A stretch of DNA of 64,000 bases, from positions 16,019,724 through 16,083,723 of the forward strand of contig OW121743.1 of the NCBI GenBank assembly GCA_933228675.1, read 5' to 3'. The notes beneath the pieces were generated by a model. That model was not told where the DNA came from and did no database searches. It worked only from the letters and a program-made list of their open reading frames with translations. This document shows, in pieces, positions 11,685 through 21,759 of the stretch (the first letter of the stretch is position 1; the number at the start of each line of letters is the position of its first letter). Position numbers and translations under genes: made by a program. Source of the stretch: Stomorhina lunata. Its lineage: Eukaryota > Arthropoda > Insecta > Diptera > Rhiniidae.

Positions 11685-13404
11685 ATGAGTCTACATTTCT
11701 CGGAATTCTCACCCCATGATGGTACGTGGATTAAAAATAAACAAAAAGTTAGAATTTTAAATATTGATAAGAATTTTTTGTTCAGCTCGTGACCGGAGTC
11801 ATCATCATGCGCTGAATGAAACCAATTGCTCTTTACATCCCATAGATGAATTTCCCGACTGGTTTCCCGATGAACCGACACGCCTTGATTATGTAGCATA
11901 TTGCAGTCTGATAACATTTTATTTGTTTTTGGCCATAGCTATATTGTGTGAAGAGTTTTGCGTACCGGCAGTGGAGAAAATTTGCTATGGTCTGTATTAT
12001 TGAGCTTGGGAATTTAAATCGCAAGAGATAATATTTAAATGTTTCAGACTTGAATATGTCTTTCAATGTGGCTGGGGCCACCTTCATGGCCGTTGCTACC
12101 TCTTCTCCCGAGTTCTTTACTAATCTGTATTCCACCTTTTTGACCGAGGGCGATATAGGCTTGGGCACTATTGTAGGCTCTTCGGTTTTCAATTCTTTGG
12201 CCATTACTGCTCTGTGCTGTTTGTTTTCGGGAGTGGTGAGTTTTGTTGGTAAAGTTTAGATATTTCTGAAGTTTCTTTTTTAGAGTTTTTCGATTGATTG
12301 GTGGCCCATTACTCGGGATATCATCTGGTATATGGTGGCTGTGTCTGCTTTAACATTAATGCTCTGGGATGGTCATATTTTATGGTGGGAAGCTTTAATT
12401 TTGCTGCTTTTATATGCCTTAAATATTATCAATCTTTTATTGGATGAAAATTGTCAAAATAATTTTAGAGGTAAGCGGACCGACTTTTTGGGTAAAACAG
12501 TTTTAAGGATTTTTGAATCATTTCTTTCAGATAAAACAAAAAAATGTAAACTAAGATGCTTTAGGCCTCGGAGCTCGGTTAAAGACTTTGAGAAAATGGC
12601 AGATCCTAACGATAGCGAGGAAGAACCTTATAATTTCTCACAATTACCCGAGGGTTTTTGTAGTAAATTTATGTGGCTTATATCCCTACCTTGGGAGTGT
12701 CTCTTCTTTGTTACCATACCCAATGTAAAACGCCAAAACTTTCGGGAATGGAGCCTTACGTGTTTGGTTATGTCTATGCTGTGGATGGCATTTTTGACCT
12801 ACTTTTGTACCTTTACCTTAACTGTTATCGGTAAAAGTTTAATTAACAACTTAAAGACATTGTAATTGTACTTAAAATTTCCATAAAGGCTACCATCTCT
12901 TTATACCGAATTCCATAATGGGCCTGGTGTTTTTAGCAATTGGAACCAGTGTTCCTGAAGCCGTTTCAAGTATTATAGTCACCAAAAAGGGTGAGTATTA
13001 AATAGATTGCTTTCATATTTTCTGATTAAAACACTTTCTCCCCTTTCGCCCCAGGTTATGGGTCCATGTCTATTACTAATGCCATCGGTTCAAATACAGT
13101 TGACATTCTTCTTTGTTTAGGGGCTCCTTGGCTGTTGAAATCCTTATTATTTTCAAGTTCTACCGTCTACCCACATGCCGTTGATATTGTCTCCAAGGGC
13201 TTAGCCTATTCTTCGGGTTGTATTTTGATATCGGTTTTAGTGATGTATATCGCATTTATGTGCGTTAGGTTTCGATTGGGCCCAGCTTTAGGATTTATAT
13301 GTCTTATTACGTATTTAATTTTTATAGTGATTGCAGTCACCATTGAAATGTTATTTTTCGATCCTTTACCGCATTGTAAGCATGAAAAGGGCTATGGGCA
13401 TTAA
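11685..13404 (+). CDS. NCKX-type K+-dependent Na+/Ca2+ exchanger B, seven coding exons
   Basis: Model: join(11685..11721, 11786..11989, 12048..12235, 12284..12470, 12531..12830, 12889..12990, 13055..13404), 1368 nt, 455 residues, phase-consistent throughout with introns of 48-64 bp. Alpha-1 repeat: ATSSPEFF and GDIGLGTIVGSSVFN. Alpha-2 repeat: LAIGTSVPEAVSS and AIGSNTVDILLCLGAPW. The Glu and Asp expected to bind cation are kept. An acidic loop (DPNDSEEEPYN) separates the two membrane halves. Uncertain points: the 12-codon first exon is an inference from phase and a GTACGT donor; the donor at 11990 (GTCTGT) is weak; the 60-bp intron at 12471-12530 is open in frame and could be retained. Same orientation as the paralogue 8 kb upstream, but clearly diverged. 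Expected role: plasma-membrane Ca2+ export. Confidence 0.88.
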
Positions 13405-13410
13405 AAAAAG

Positions 13411-13420
13411 AATAAATAAA
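13411..13420 (+). terminator. Overlapping AATAAA poly(A) signals after NCKX-B
   Basis: Two overlapping AATAAA hexamers begin 7 nt past the NCKX-B stop, implying a very short 3' UTR. Further AATAAA words occur near 13494, so the exact cleavage site is open. Confidence 0.5.
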
Positions 13421-13529
13421 TTGAGGATACAAAAAAAAATATTTATTTGAAATGTATTTCAGTTAAAAATTTGGACTTAAATGCAAAACAGAAAAATAAA
13501 ATTATGCAGTTAAATGTAGAATTACTCAG

Positions 13530-16265
13530 GTTTGAAAAAATTCCCTTATAGGGGAAATTTTATTTTTAAGTAAATGCAAAAACATTTTATAATTTTAGTA
13601 TTGGCTAATAGTTGGGATTTCAAATTTTGTGACTTTTTAGGAAATATTCCAGATTAAAAAAAATTTCCCTTTAGGGGAAATTTTATTTAGAAGCTTTTTG
13701 AACAAAATTTTAATATTTTTGATAATGTAGTTAATCGCTTATTAAAGTTGTAGCAAATAATATAAAATATCCCAACCTTTAAAAAATTTCCCATTTAAGG
13801 AAATTTTATTTTGAACTTATTTCAACAAAATTTTATTATTTTCATAAAGAACATTAATCATTGAAAAAATTTGTGTTGAAAAATTTTCAATATTATTGAT
13901 TTGAAAAATTTCCCTTATAAGGGAAATTTTATTTAGAAGCTTTTTGAACAAAATTTGAATATTTTTGTAGTATCAGATAATAGCTTATAAAAGTTTAACT
14001 AATTAATATAAAATATCCCAAATTTGAAAAAATTTCCCTTTTAGGGAAATTTTATTTTGAACTTATTTCAACAAAATTTTATTATTATTATTATTATAAA
14101 TAACTTAAATCATTGAGAAAAATTGTGTTCATAAATTTTTAATTTTATTCGTTTGAAAAATTTCCCTTATTAGGGAAATTTTATTTAGAAGCTTTTTGAA
14201 CAAAATTTTAATAGTTTTGAAATTGTGGTTAACCGCTTAATAAAGTTCTAGCAAAAAATATAAAATATCCCAACCTTTAAAAAATTTCCCTTTTTGGGAA
14301 ATTTTATTTTGAACTTATTTTAACAAAATTTTATCATTTTCATAAAGATCTATAATCATTAAATAAAATTGTGTTAAAAAATTTAGAATATAATTGATTT
14401 GAAAAATGTCCCTTCTAGGGGAAATTTTATTTAGAAGTATTTTGAAGAAAATTTTAATAGTTTTGAAATTGTGGTTAATCACTTATTAAAGTTTTGGCAA
14501 ATAATATAAAATATCCCAAATGTTAAAAAATTTCCCTTTTAGGGAAATTTTATTTTGAACTTATTTTAACAACATTTTATTATTTTCATAAAGAACTTTA
14601 AACTTTTAATAAAAGTGTGTTAAAAAGTTTTGGGTATTATAGATTTGAAAAATTTCACTTATAAGGGAAATTTTATTTAGAAGCTTTTTGAACAATATTT
14701 TAGTATTTTTGAAATTGTCGTTAATCACTTATTAAAGTTTTGGCAAATAATATAAAATATCCCAAATGTTAAAAAATTTCCCTTTTAGGGAAATTTTATT
14801 TTGAACTTATTTTAACAAAATTTTATTATTTTCATAAAGAACTTTTAATTTTGAATAAAATTTCGTTAACAAATTTTGAATATTATAGATTTGAAAAATT
14901 TCCCTTATAAGGGAAATTTTATTTAGAAGCTTTTTGAACAATATTTTAGTATTTTTGAAATTGTAATTAATTGCTTATTAAAGTTTTGGCAAATAATATA
15001 AAATATCCCAAATTTTAAAAAATTTCCTTTTAGGGAAATTTTATTTTGAACTAATTTTAACAAAATTTTATTATTTTCATAAAGAACTTTTAACTTTGAA
15101 TAAAATTTTGTTAACAAATTTTGAATATTATAGATTTGAAAAATTTCCCTTATAAGGGAAATTTTATTTAGAAGCTTTTTGAACAATATTTTAGTATTTT
15201 TGAAATTGTAGTTAATTGCTTATTAAAGTTTTGGCAAATAATATAAAATATCCCAAATTAAAAAAAATTTCCCTTTTTGGGAAATTTTATTTTGAACTAA
15301 TTTTAACAAAATTTTATTATTTTCATAAAGAATTTTAATCTTTGAATAAAATTGTGTTCAAAAATTTTTAATATTATTGATTTGAAAAATTTCCCTTATA
15401 GGGGAAATTTTAGTTAGAAGCATTTTGAACAAAATTTTAATATTTTTGAAATTGTAGTTAATCGCTTATTAAAGTTGTAGCAAATAATATAAAATATCCT
15501 ACATTAGAAAAAATTTCCCTCTTTGGGAAATTTTATTTTGAACTTATTTTAACAAAATTTCATTATTTTCATTAAGAACTTTAAATATTGAATACAATTA
15601 TGTTGAAAGATGTTTAAAATTATTGATTTGAAAAATTTCCCTTATAAGGGAAATTTTATTTTAAGGTTATTTTAACAAAATTGTATCAGTGTTTAAATAG
15701 AATTGAAGTAATTAGTAAAATTTTGCTTAGAAACTTTAAATATTTTAAACTTTAAAAATTTCCCTTTAGGGGGAAATTTTATTTGAAGCCTATAATAACA
15801 ACATCTCATAAGATTTTTAATAGAATTTAAGTAGTTAGTAAAATTTTGCTTAAAAATTTTAAATATCTTGAGTTTTAAAAATTTTCCTTTTAGGGGAAAT
15901 TTTATTTACAGCCTTTTTTACCAAAATTTCATCGTCTTCAAACTAAAATTAAACTAGTTGTTAAAATGTTGCTTAAAAATTGAAAATATCTTGAGTTTTA
16001 AAAATTTCCCTTGGAGGGGAAATTTTATTTTAAGATGAATATATCAAAATTTTATCTTATTTCTTAATGTTTTCAATCATAATTTAAAATTATGCAGTTA
16101 AATTTTATATATTCCAAGTTTAAAAAATTTCCCTTAGAGGGGAAATTTTAGTTTAAGGTATATTTAACAAAATTTTAACATTTTTGTATTTGTAGGGACT
16201 TGGATTTTTAATTTTAGTGCCGTTTTTAAGAAATATCCCAAATTTTCCCTTTAGGAAAAAAAGTT
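13530..16265. repeat. About 122-bp tandem repeat centred on a strong dyad, arranged as 245-bp dimers
   Basis: Roughly 22 units each carry AAATTTCCC, a short centre, and GGGAAATTT. In one unit type the centre is TTATAA, giving a perfect 24-bp palindrome; in the alternate type it is TTTTA or similar. The two types alternate, so the true period is a dimer of 245 bp (14891 and 15136 in register). Linkers contain AGAAGCTTTTTGAACAA or GAACTTATTTTAACAAAA. Starts 126 bp after the NCKX-B stop. No coding function. Confidence 0.92.
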
Positions 16266-16324
16266 ATCAACAGGTTTTTTTAACAAAATTTTACTATTTT
16301 TATATATATATATATAATATATAA

Positions 16325-16622
16325 TTCCCCGACAACATTCCAATTGGAACAAGGGGTACTTCTCTCAGACAATGAGCTGCATCCGTTTCTATTTTTAGAC
16401 TCATTGAAAGGGACCTACGTTTTAACGCCGGCTCCGAACGGCAAATGCATTAGTTAGAGAAGTTTTACATAGCCTAATACTCAATAACCAGTGGCTAGCT
16501 GAGTTATGAGGTGAACCGCCGCTTTTTTGAAAATTTATTTTTTCAAGTGAGTCTGGCCAGGGATCGAACTTGGGCCTCTGGTATGCTAGGCGGATGACTA
16601 ACCTGCTATACCACGGCGGATC
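16325..16622 (-). mobile_element. tRNA-derived SINE
   Basis: On the minus strand the head has a pol III box A-like sequence (TGGTATAGCAGG, 16602-16613) and box B-like sequence (AGTTCGATCCC, 16560-16570), spaced as in a tRNA. A roughly 220-bp unrelated body follows and ends next to an (AT)n tract at 16302-16322. It sits at the distal edge of the dyad array. The tRNA half does not fold into a clean acceptor stem, so this is a SINE rather than a tRNA gene. Confidence 0.65.
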
Positions 16623-17820
16623 ACAATTTTTTTAGTAAATTTAATTAATGAGTTAAGTTTTGACAGAAAAATTTCAAGTATCTTATGTTAAAAAACAAAT
16701 TCCCTGATCGTATTGTTCGTATATTACAGGTATTTTCATATAATTGTAATGTTAAGGTCATTTGTCAAAAACGTTTTATTTCAATTTTTAGCCAGTTCTC
16801 ATAATTAGAGATTTAACAAAGAGTTTTTTTCGATTTTTTTCGAAAAATAACAGCATCAATAAAAAATTAATATCTGTATAAAAATATCACTAATTTAGTT
16901 GTAAAACATTTAAGATTTATTTAGATATCCCGTCTATCTTAAAGTCTGTCTTTCTATGTCTGCTTGTATGTGTGAGTGATCAAACTGTGATTTTATCACT
17001 TAAAATTTTCTTTTCACAAATAATTTTTATACATATGTTTTCTAAGTGTGTGTGTGTATGTGTTTTTTCGATCTTTTTCAATATTTTATTATATAGTTGC
17101 CACTTAATTTGAATACAATGGGATACCGTTATTGTTATTATTAGTGACGATGTTTTTGTTGTACAAAATCTTCTACAATGAACAACAAAAATTGTAATAA
17201 GTATTAAGAAAAATTATCATGATTTTCTTTATACATCCCATCCATCCATACATCCATTCATCCATCTATCCGTCCATCCAATGGTCACATACTGATCCTC
17301 AATCAGAGTAATAATGATAATAACAATAATAATAATAATAAAAATGTGTGGTGGATTTTGTATAATAACAAAAACAACAACAAATATTTGAATAAATAAC
17401 TAAATCTGGAAAATAGTAGATATATCTTATAGTAGATATTTTGTATCTTATATATACTCATACTTTACTGTCGTTCAAATTTGAATGTGTGAGTATAAGA
17501 AATAAATTTGTTAATCATTTTCTGTGATCATCTCTCCCATTCGTTTTACAAAAAAAAAAAAAAAAAAATCACAAAAAGATCACCTCAAAATTTCAACTAA
17601 ACAAAAAACAGTATCTGAATCTTTTAAAGATTAAAGTGACAAGTGAATTAAATAAGTTCATTTTTTGACTACTGTTATACCTATATATGACCGAACGCCA
17701 CCAGATTTTATATTATACGTATGAAAAAAATATCGTATTATGTGTTAGATCTTTAAAATGTTAGATATGGGTGCAAACGCACTTTTTCATTGTGATCTCA
17801 CGATCGTGTTCAATGATCGC
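16623..17820. other. Non-coding, simple repeats
   Basis: Contains an (ATCC)n-like tract at 17230-17283, ATA/AAT-rich tracts near 17310-17340 and an A-run at 17550-17568. No gene is supported. Confidence 0.4.
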
Positions 17821-17847
17821 TTGAACGAGCTGTTTGCTAGATGACTG

Positions 17848-17954
17848 CTATATAAATTCCATAGCCAGGGCCCTAGATCGGATCATAGTGTCCAATTTTC
17901 ACTCTTGCATAGAAAAGCAGCCACAGGCTGATAAAAACTGCTAACAAAACAAAA
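17848..17954 (+). promoter_or_regulatory. Candidate TATA/Inr promoter with short 5' UTR
   Basis: CTATATAAATT at 17848-17858 is followed about 34 nt later by TCATAGT (17883-17889), a plausible initiator spacing. A compact leader then ends in AACAAAACAAAAATG, a good insect start context. Base composition here is more balanced than in the surrounding AT-rich DNA. The reading frame that follows is only 24 codons and the 31-bp array begins 30 bp after it, so this may be an orphaned promoter. Confidence 0.35.
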
Positions 17955-18029
17955 ATGCAATTTTGCGTAACCACCTGCTCTATTCAACGCCGCTTACACG
18001 CTTTAGAGTCCGTAGCTTTCGTCCAATAA
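17955..18029 (+). CDS. Possible truncated 24-codon ORF after the candidate promoter
   Basis: MQFCVTTCSIQRR begins a 24-residue frame ending in TAA at 18027. It has no clear signal peptide and is not recognised. It could be the broken first exon of a small gene cut off by the adjacent satellite, or chance. Confidence 0.2.
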   Translation: MQFCVTTCSIQRRLHALESVAFVQ

Positions 18030-18059
18030 GAATATAGTTAGTCGCTCGTTTAAAATAAG

Positions 18060-19905
18060 AAATTATTTTATTAAATATCCTATAAAATGAAAAAATCCTA
18101 TAAATTTTTGAAAAATTTTCTAAAAATATAAGATATTTTTGAAAAATTTCCTATCAAAATTAAAAACTTTTTAAAAATTACCTATAAAAATAGGAAATTT
18201 TTGAAAAATTTCCTATAAAAATAAGAAATTTTTGAAAAATTTCCTATGAAAATAAGAAATTTTTGAAAAATTTCCTATGAAAATAAGAAATTTTTGAAAA
18301 ATTTCTTATAAAAATAAGAAAGTTTTGAAAAATTTCCTATAAAAATAAGAAATTTTCAAAAAATCTCCTATAAAAATATAAAATTTTTTTAAAATTTCCT
18401 ATAAAAATAAGAAATTTTTTAAAAATTTCCTATAAAAATAAGAAATTTTTAAAAAATTTCCTATAAAACTAAGAAATTTTTGAAAAATTTCCTATAAAAA
18501 TAAGAAATTTTTAAAAAATTTCCTATAAAACTAAGAAATTTTTGAAAAATTTCCTATAAAAATAAGAAATTTTTGAAAAATTTCCTATAAAAATAAGAAA
18601 TTTTTGAAAAATTTCCTATAAAAATAAGAAATTTTTGAAAAATTTCCTATAAAAATAAGAAATTTTTGAAAAATTTCCTATGAAAATAAGAAATTTTTGA
18701 AAAATTTCTTATAAAAATAAGAAATTTTTGAAAACATTCCTATAAAAATAAGAAATTTTTGAAAAATTTCCTATAAAAATAAGAAATTTTCAAAAAATCT
18801 CCTATAAAAATATAAAATTTTTTTAAAATTTCCTATAAAAATAAGAAATTTTTTAAAAATTTCCTATAAAAATAAGAAATTTTTAAAAAATTTCCTATAA
18901 AACTAAGAAATTTTTGAAAAATTTCCTATAAAAATAAGAAATTTTTAAAAAATTTCCTATAAAACTAAGAAATTTTTGAAAAATTTCCTATAAAAATAAG
19001 AAATTTTTGAAAAATTTCCTATAAAAATAAGAAATTTTTGAAAAATTTGCTATAAAAATAAGAAATTTTTGAAAAATTTCCTATAAAATAGGAAATTTTT
19101 GAAAAATTTCCTATAAAAATGAGAAAATTTTGAAAAATTTCCTATAAAAATAAGAAATTTTTGAAAAATTTGCTATAAAAATAAGAAATTTTTGAAAAAT
19201 TTCCTATAAAAATAGGAAATTTTTGAAAAATTTCCTATAAAAATGAGAAAAAATGAGAAAAGAAATTTTTGAAAAATTTCCTATAAAAATAAGTAATTTT
19301 TGAAAAATTTCCTATAAAAAATAAGAAATTTTTTAAAAATTTAATATAAAAATAAGAAATTTTTGAAACATTTCCTATAAAAATATTAAATTTTTAAAAA
19401 ATGTTCTTATAAAAATAAGAAATTTTTGAAAAATTTCCTATAAAAATAAGAAATTTTTGAAAAATTTCCTATAAAAATAAGAAATTGAAAAATTTCCTAT
19501 AAAAATAAGAAACTTTTGAAAATTTATCTATAAAAAGAAGAAAATTTTGAAAATATCCTATAAAAAGAAGAAATTTTTATGAAAATTCCCATAAAAAGAA
19601 GAAACTTTTGAAAAAACTAATATAAAAATTTCCTATAAAAATAAGAAAATAAAAAAGAAGAAATTTTTATGAAAATCCCATAAAAGGAAGAAATTTTTGA
19701 AGAAACTGCTATAAAAATTTAAAAAAAAATTCTATGATAATAAGAAATTTTTGAAAAATTACCTATAAAAATAAGAAGTTTAAAAAAAATCCTATACATT
19801 TATAAAATTTTTGAAAAATTTGCAATAAAAATAAGAATTTTTTTTAAACATTTTCTATAAAAATTAAATAATTTTGAAAACACTCTTTTTACAAATAAGA
19901 ATCCT
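18060..19905. repeat. 31-bp minisatellite with a 14-unit higher-order repeat
   Basis: Units contain AAGAAATTTTTGAAAAATTT and CCTATAAAAAT; 18613 and 18644 are in register at 31 bp. A block with diagnostic variants (TTTTCAAAAAATCTCC, then a TATAAAATTTTTTT unit and alternating AAACTAAG units) occurs at 18357 and again at 18791, 434 bp or exactly 14 units apart. Units decay toward both ends. The unit carries inverted words (AAATTTTT/AAAAATTT). Confidence 0.93.
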
Positions 19906-20014
19906 TCAGACTTATTTTTGCATTTTTTTGCGAACTATAAATCTGAAACCGAATAAATAAAATAGCCATGAGGTACCCTCATGGCAGCTGTAATGTAGGT
20001 CTTTTTTTTGGTAT

Positions 20015-20700
20015 TGCTTCAAATATGTGGTACCTACCTTGGAGCCCCATTTTTTTTAAATTTTTTTGTATAAGCCGTAATTCTCAACAAAATTAAAAAA
20101 ATTGGCACTCTTCTATTAATTGATCCAAGAAAGAGTTATACTAATTTTTGTTTAGATCCCTTAACTCTTTGAGGTACCTGCTTTGGACCCCCATTTTTCA
20201 ATGAAATTCAGCATACGTCTATTAGTTAATCCAAAGAGCTCTAACAATTTTGGTTGAAATCCGTCGACTCCTAGGGGTACCTGCCTTGTACTTACACTTA
20301 AATGCAATTTTATTAAAAAGTTAAGCCTTAACTACTGCAACACTTTTTGTTTAAATTATGCGTAACAATTTACGTGACTTTTTTCAGAAAATTTTGAATT
20401 TTGTTGCAGCAGAAATGGGTTACTATGGGTTCCCCGTAGAAGAACGATAAAATTATGCGTTAGGAAGTCAACCCATATTTTTATCGTTCTTGTGGGGGAA
20501 CGCGCCGGACATGTTGGTTCACTAATTTAACGGATGCTAGCGTAGTTTTTCAGGTGATACCCCAAGGAGGTCAGAGTCCCAGTTGGGATGAAGGATGTAC
20601 CAAGATCAGTCTGGGCTAACCAAGTTCAGACCAATCAGAACCATTGCTTGGCATTCAACATCATCCAGATCAACTTGCCTAGTTTATTTTTTACTATTTC
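20015..20700. repeat. Dispersed repeat R, followed by a family-B-like segment
   Basis: 20015-20455 contains two related blocks with TTGAAATCCGTCGACTC and GGGGTACCTG, matching sequence at 30250-30340, 31660-32000 and 33533-33900, including AACAATTTACGTGACTTTTT. 20455-20700 (TTTTTATCGTTCTTGTGG through TTGGCATTCAACATC) is a diverged relative of 43020-43250 inside element B1. Neither part codes for protein. Confidence 0.7.
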
Positions 20701-21759
20701 TCATAAAGATTTTTTACATTTCTCCATTAAAATATAGTTTTTTATTTTTCTTTTTATAAAATCTGGTTTTCTATTCATGTTCATCTTTATATCAAAAAAA
20801 TTTCCTATTCACTTAAATAACAAGTAGAGACATTTAATTAAACTTATCAAAAGGAACTACTAACTAAATATATACAAGAAAATAATTGAACGAAATAACG
20901 ATAATAAAAAAATAAAATAAAAGAAATGGAGAGTCTGTTACTTTTTCGTATTTCTTTTTTTTTTCTTCTTCATACTTTAAAGATTCACTATAGAGATATA
21001 GTATAAAAACGATTTTGGATACAAATCTTTTGAATAAAATGAGTAAGATCTGCTTTGATTTAAAGAAAAGTTCATGAGTAGAGAAGAGATGAATTCATTT
21101 TGATTTTGAGCATTATTTTCAAAATTATGTAATAAAAAAAAAAAGTTTATCATTTTCGTGATCGAAAGAATATAATGCGTAAAAATTGTTCATCTCTAAG
21201 CTAAGAGCTTAGGTTACCCATCCTCTAAAAAAAAAAATTTTAATTAAAGCGTGTTGAAAAAAATTATACAAATTTAAACAAAAAGCCGACGCACGTTTAG
21301 ATCAAACACGTAAGTAGAGTCGACAAAAAAGAAAAAAAAAATATCCAAATTATTTAATGTTTGAATATCTAGATGGAAATTGAAAAAGTTGCACAAAAAT
21401 AAAAATTAAAACAAATAACTATCCATTCACTCATTCATCCACAAAGGTCAGAATTTAGATATAATACATTGTAAACGTTTGAGACGAAATGTAGTCGTCC
21501 AGAACCTAAACTCTACGATACTAGACTAAATGACTGAATGACAGGCAGACCGATCGACAAATTCGCCATTAAAACTGACACAAGACAAAAGATACATTTA
21601 TTTTATTTAAGAAGTAATTAACTAAACTTTTTACGTACTCGTACTAATATTTACAATCTGTAGTATAACGTCATTACAACAAATTATGTTCATGATCGTG
21701 ATAATGATGATTATAATGTTTTTTTTTTTTTGTTGATTTCGATAATTGCCGTGATGGTG
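20701..21759. other. AT-rich non-coding
   Basis: T-runs and A-runs with no repeats recognised elsewhere in the window and no gene supported. The last part is presumably the 3' flank of the minus-strand gene ending at 21760. Confidence 0.35.

Noticed and set aside
13530..20000. CRISPR-like appearance of regularly spaced palindromic repeats
   Set aside because: Eukaryotic context, linkers are themselves repeated and not unique, and no associated genes.
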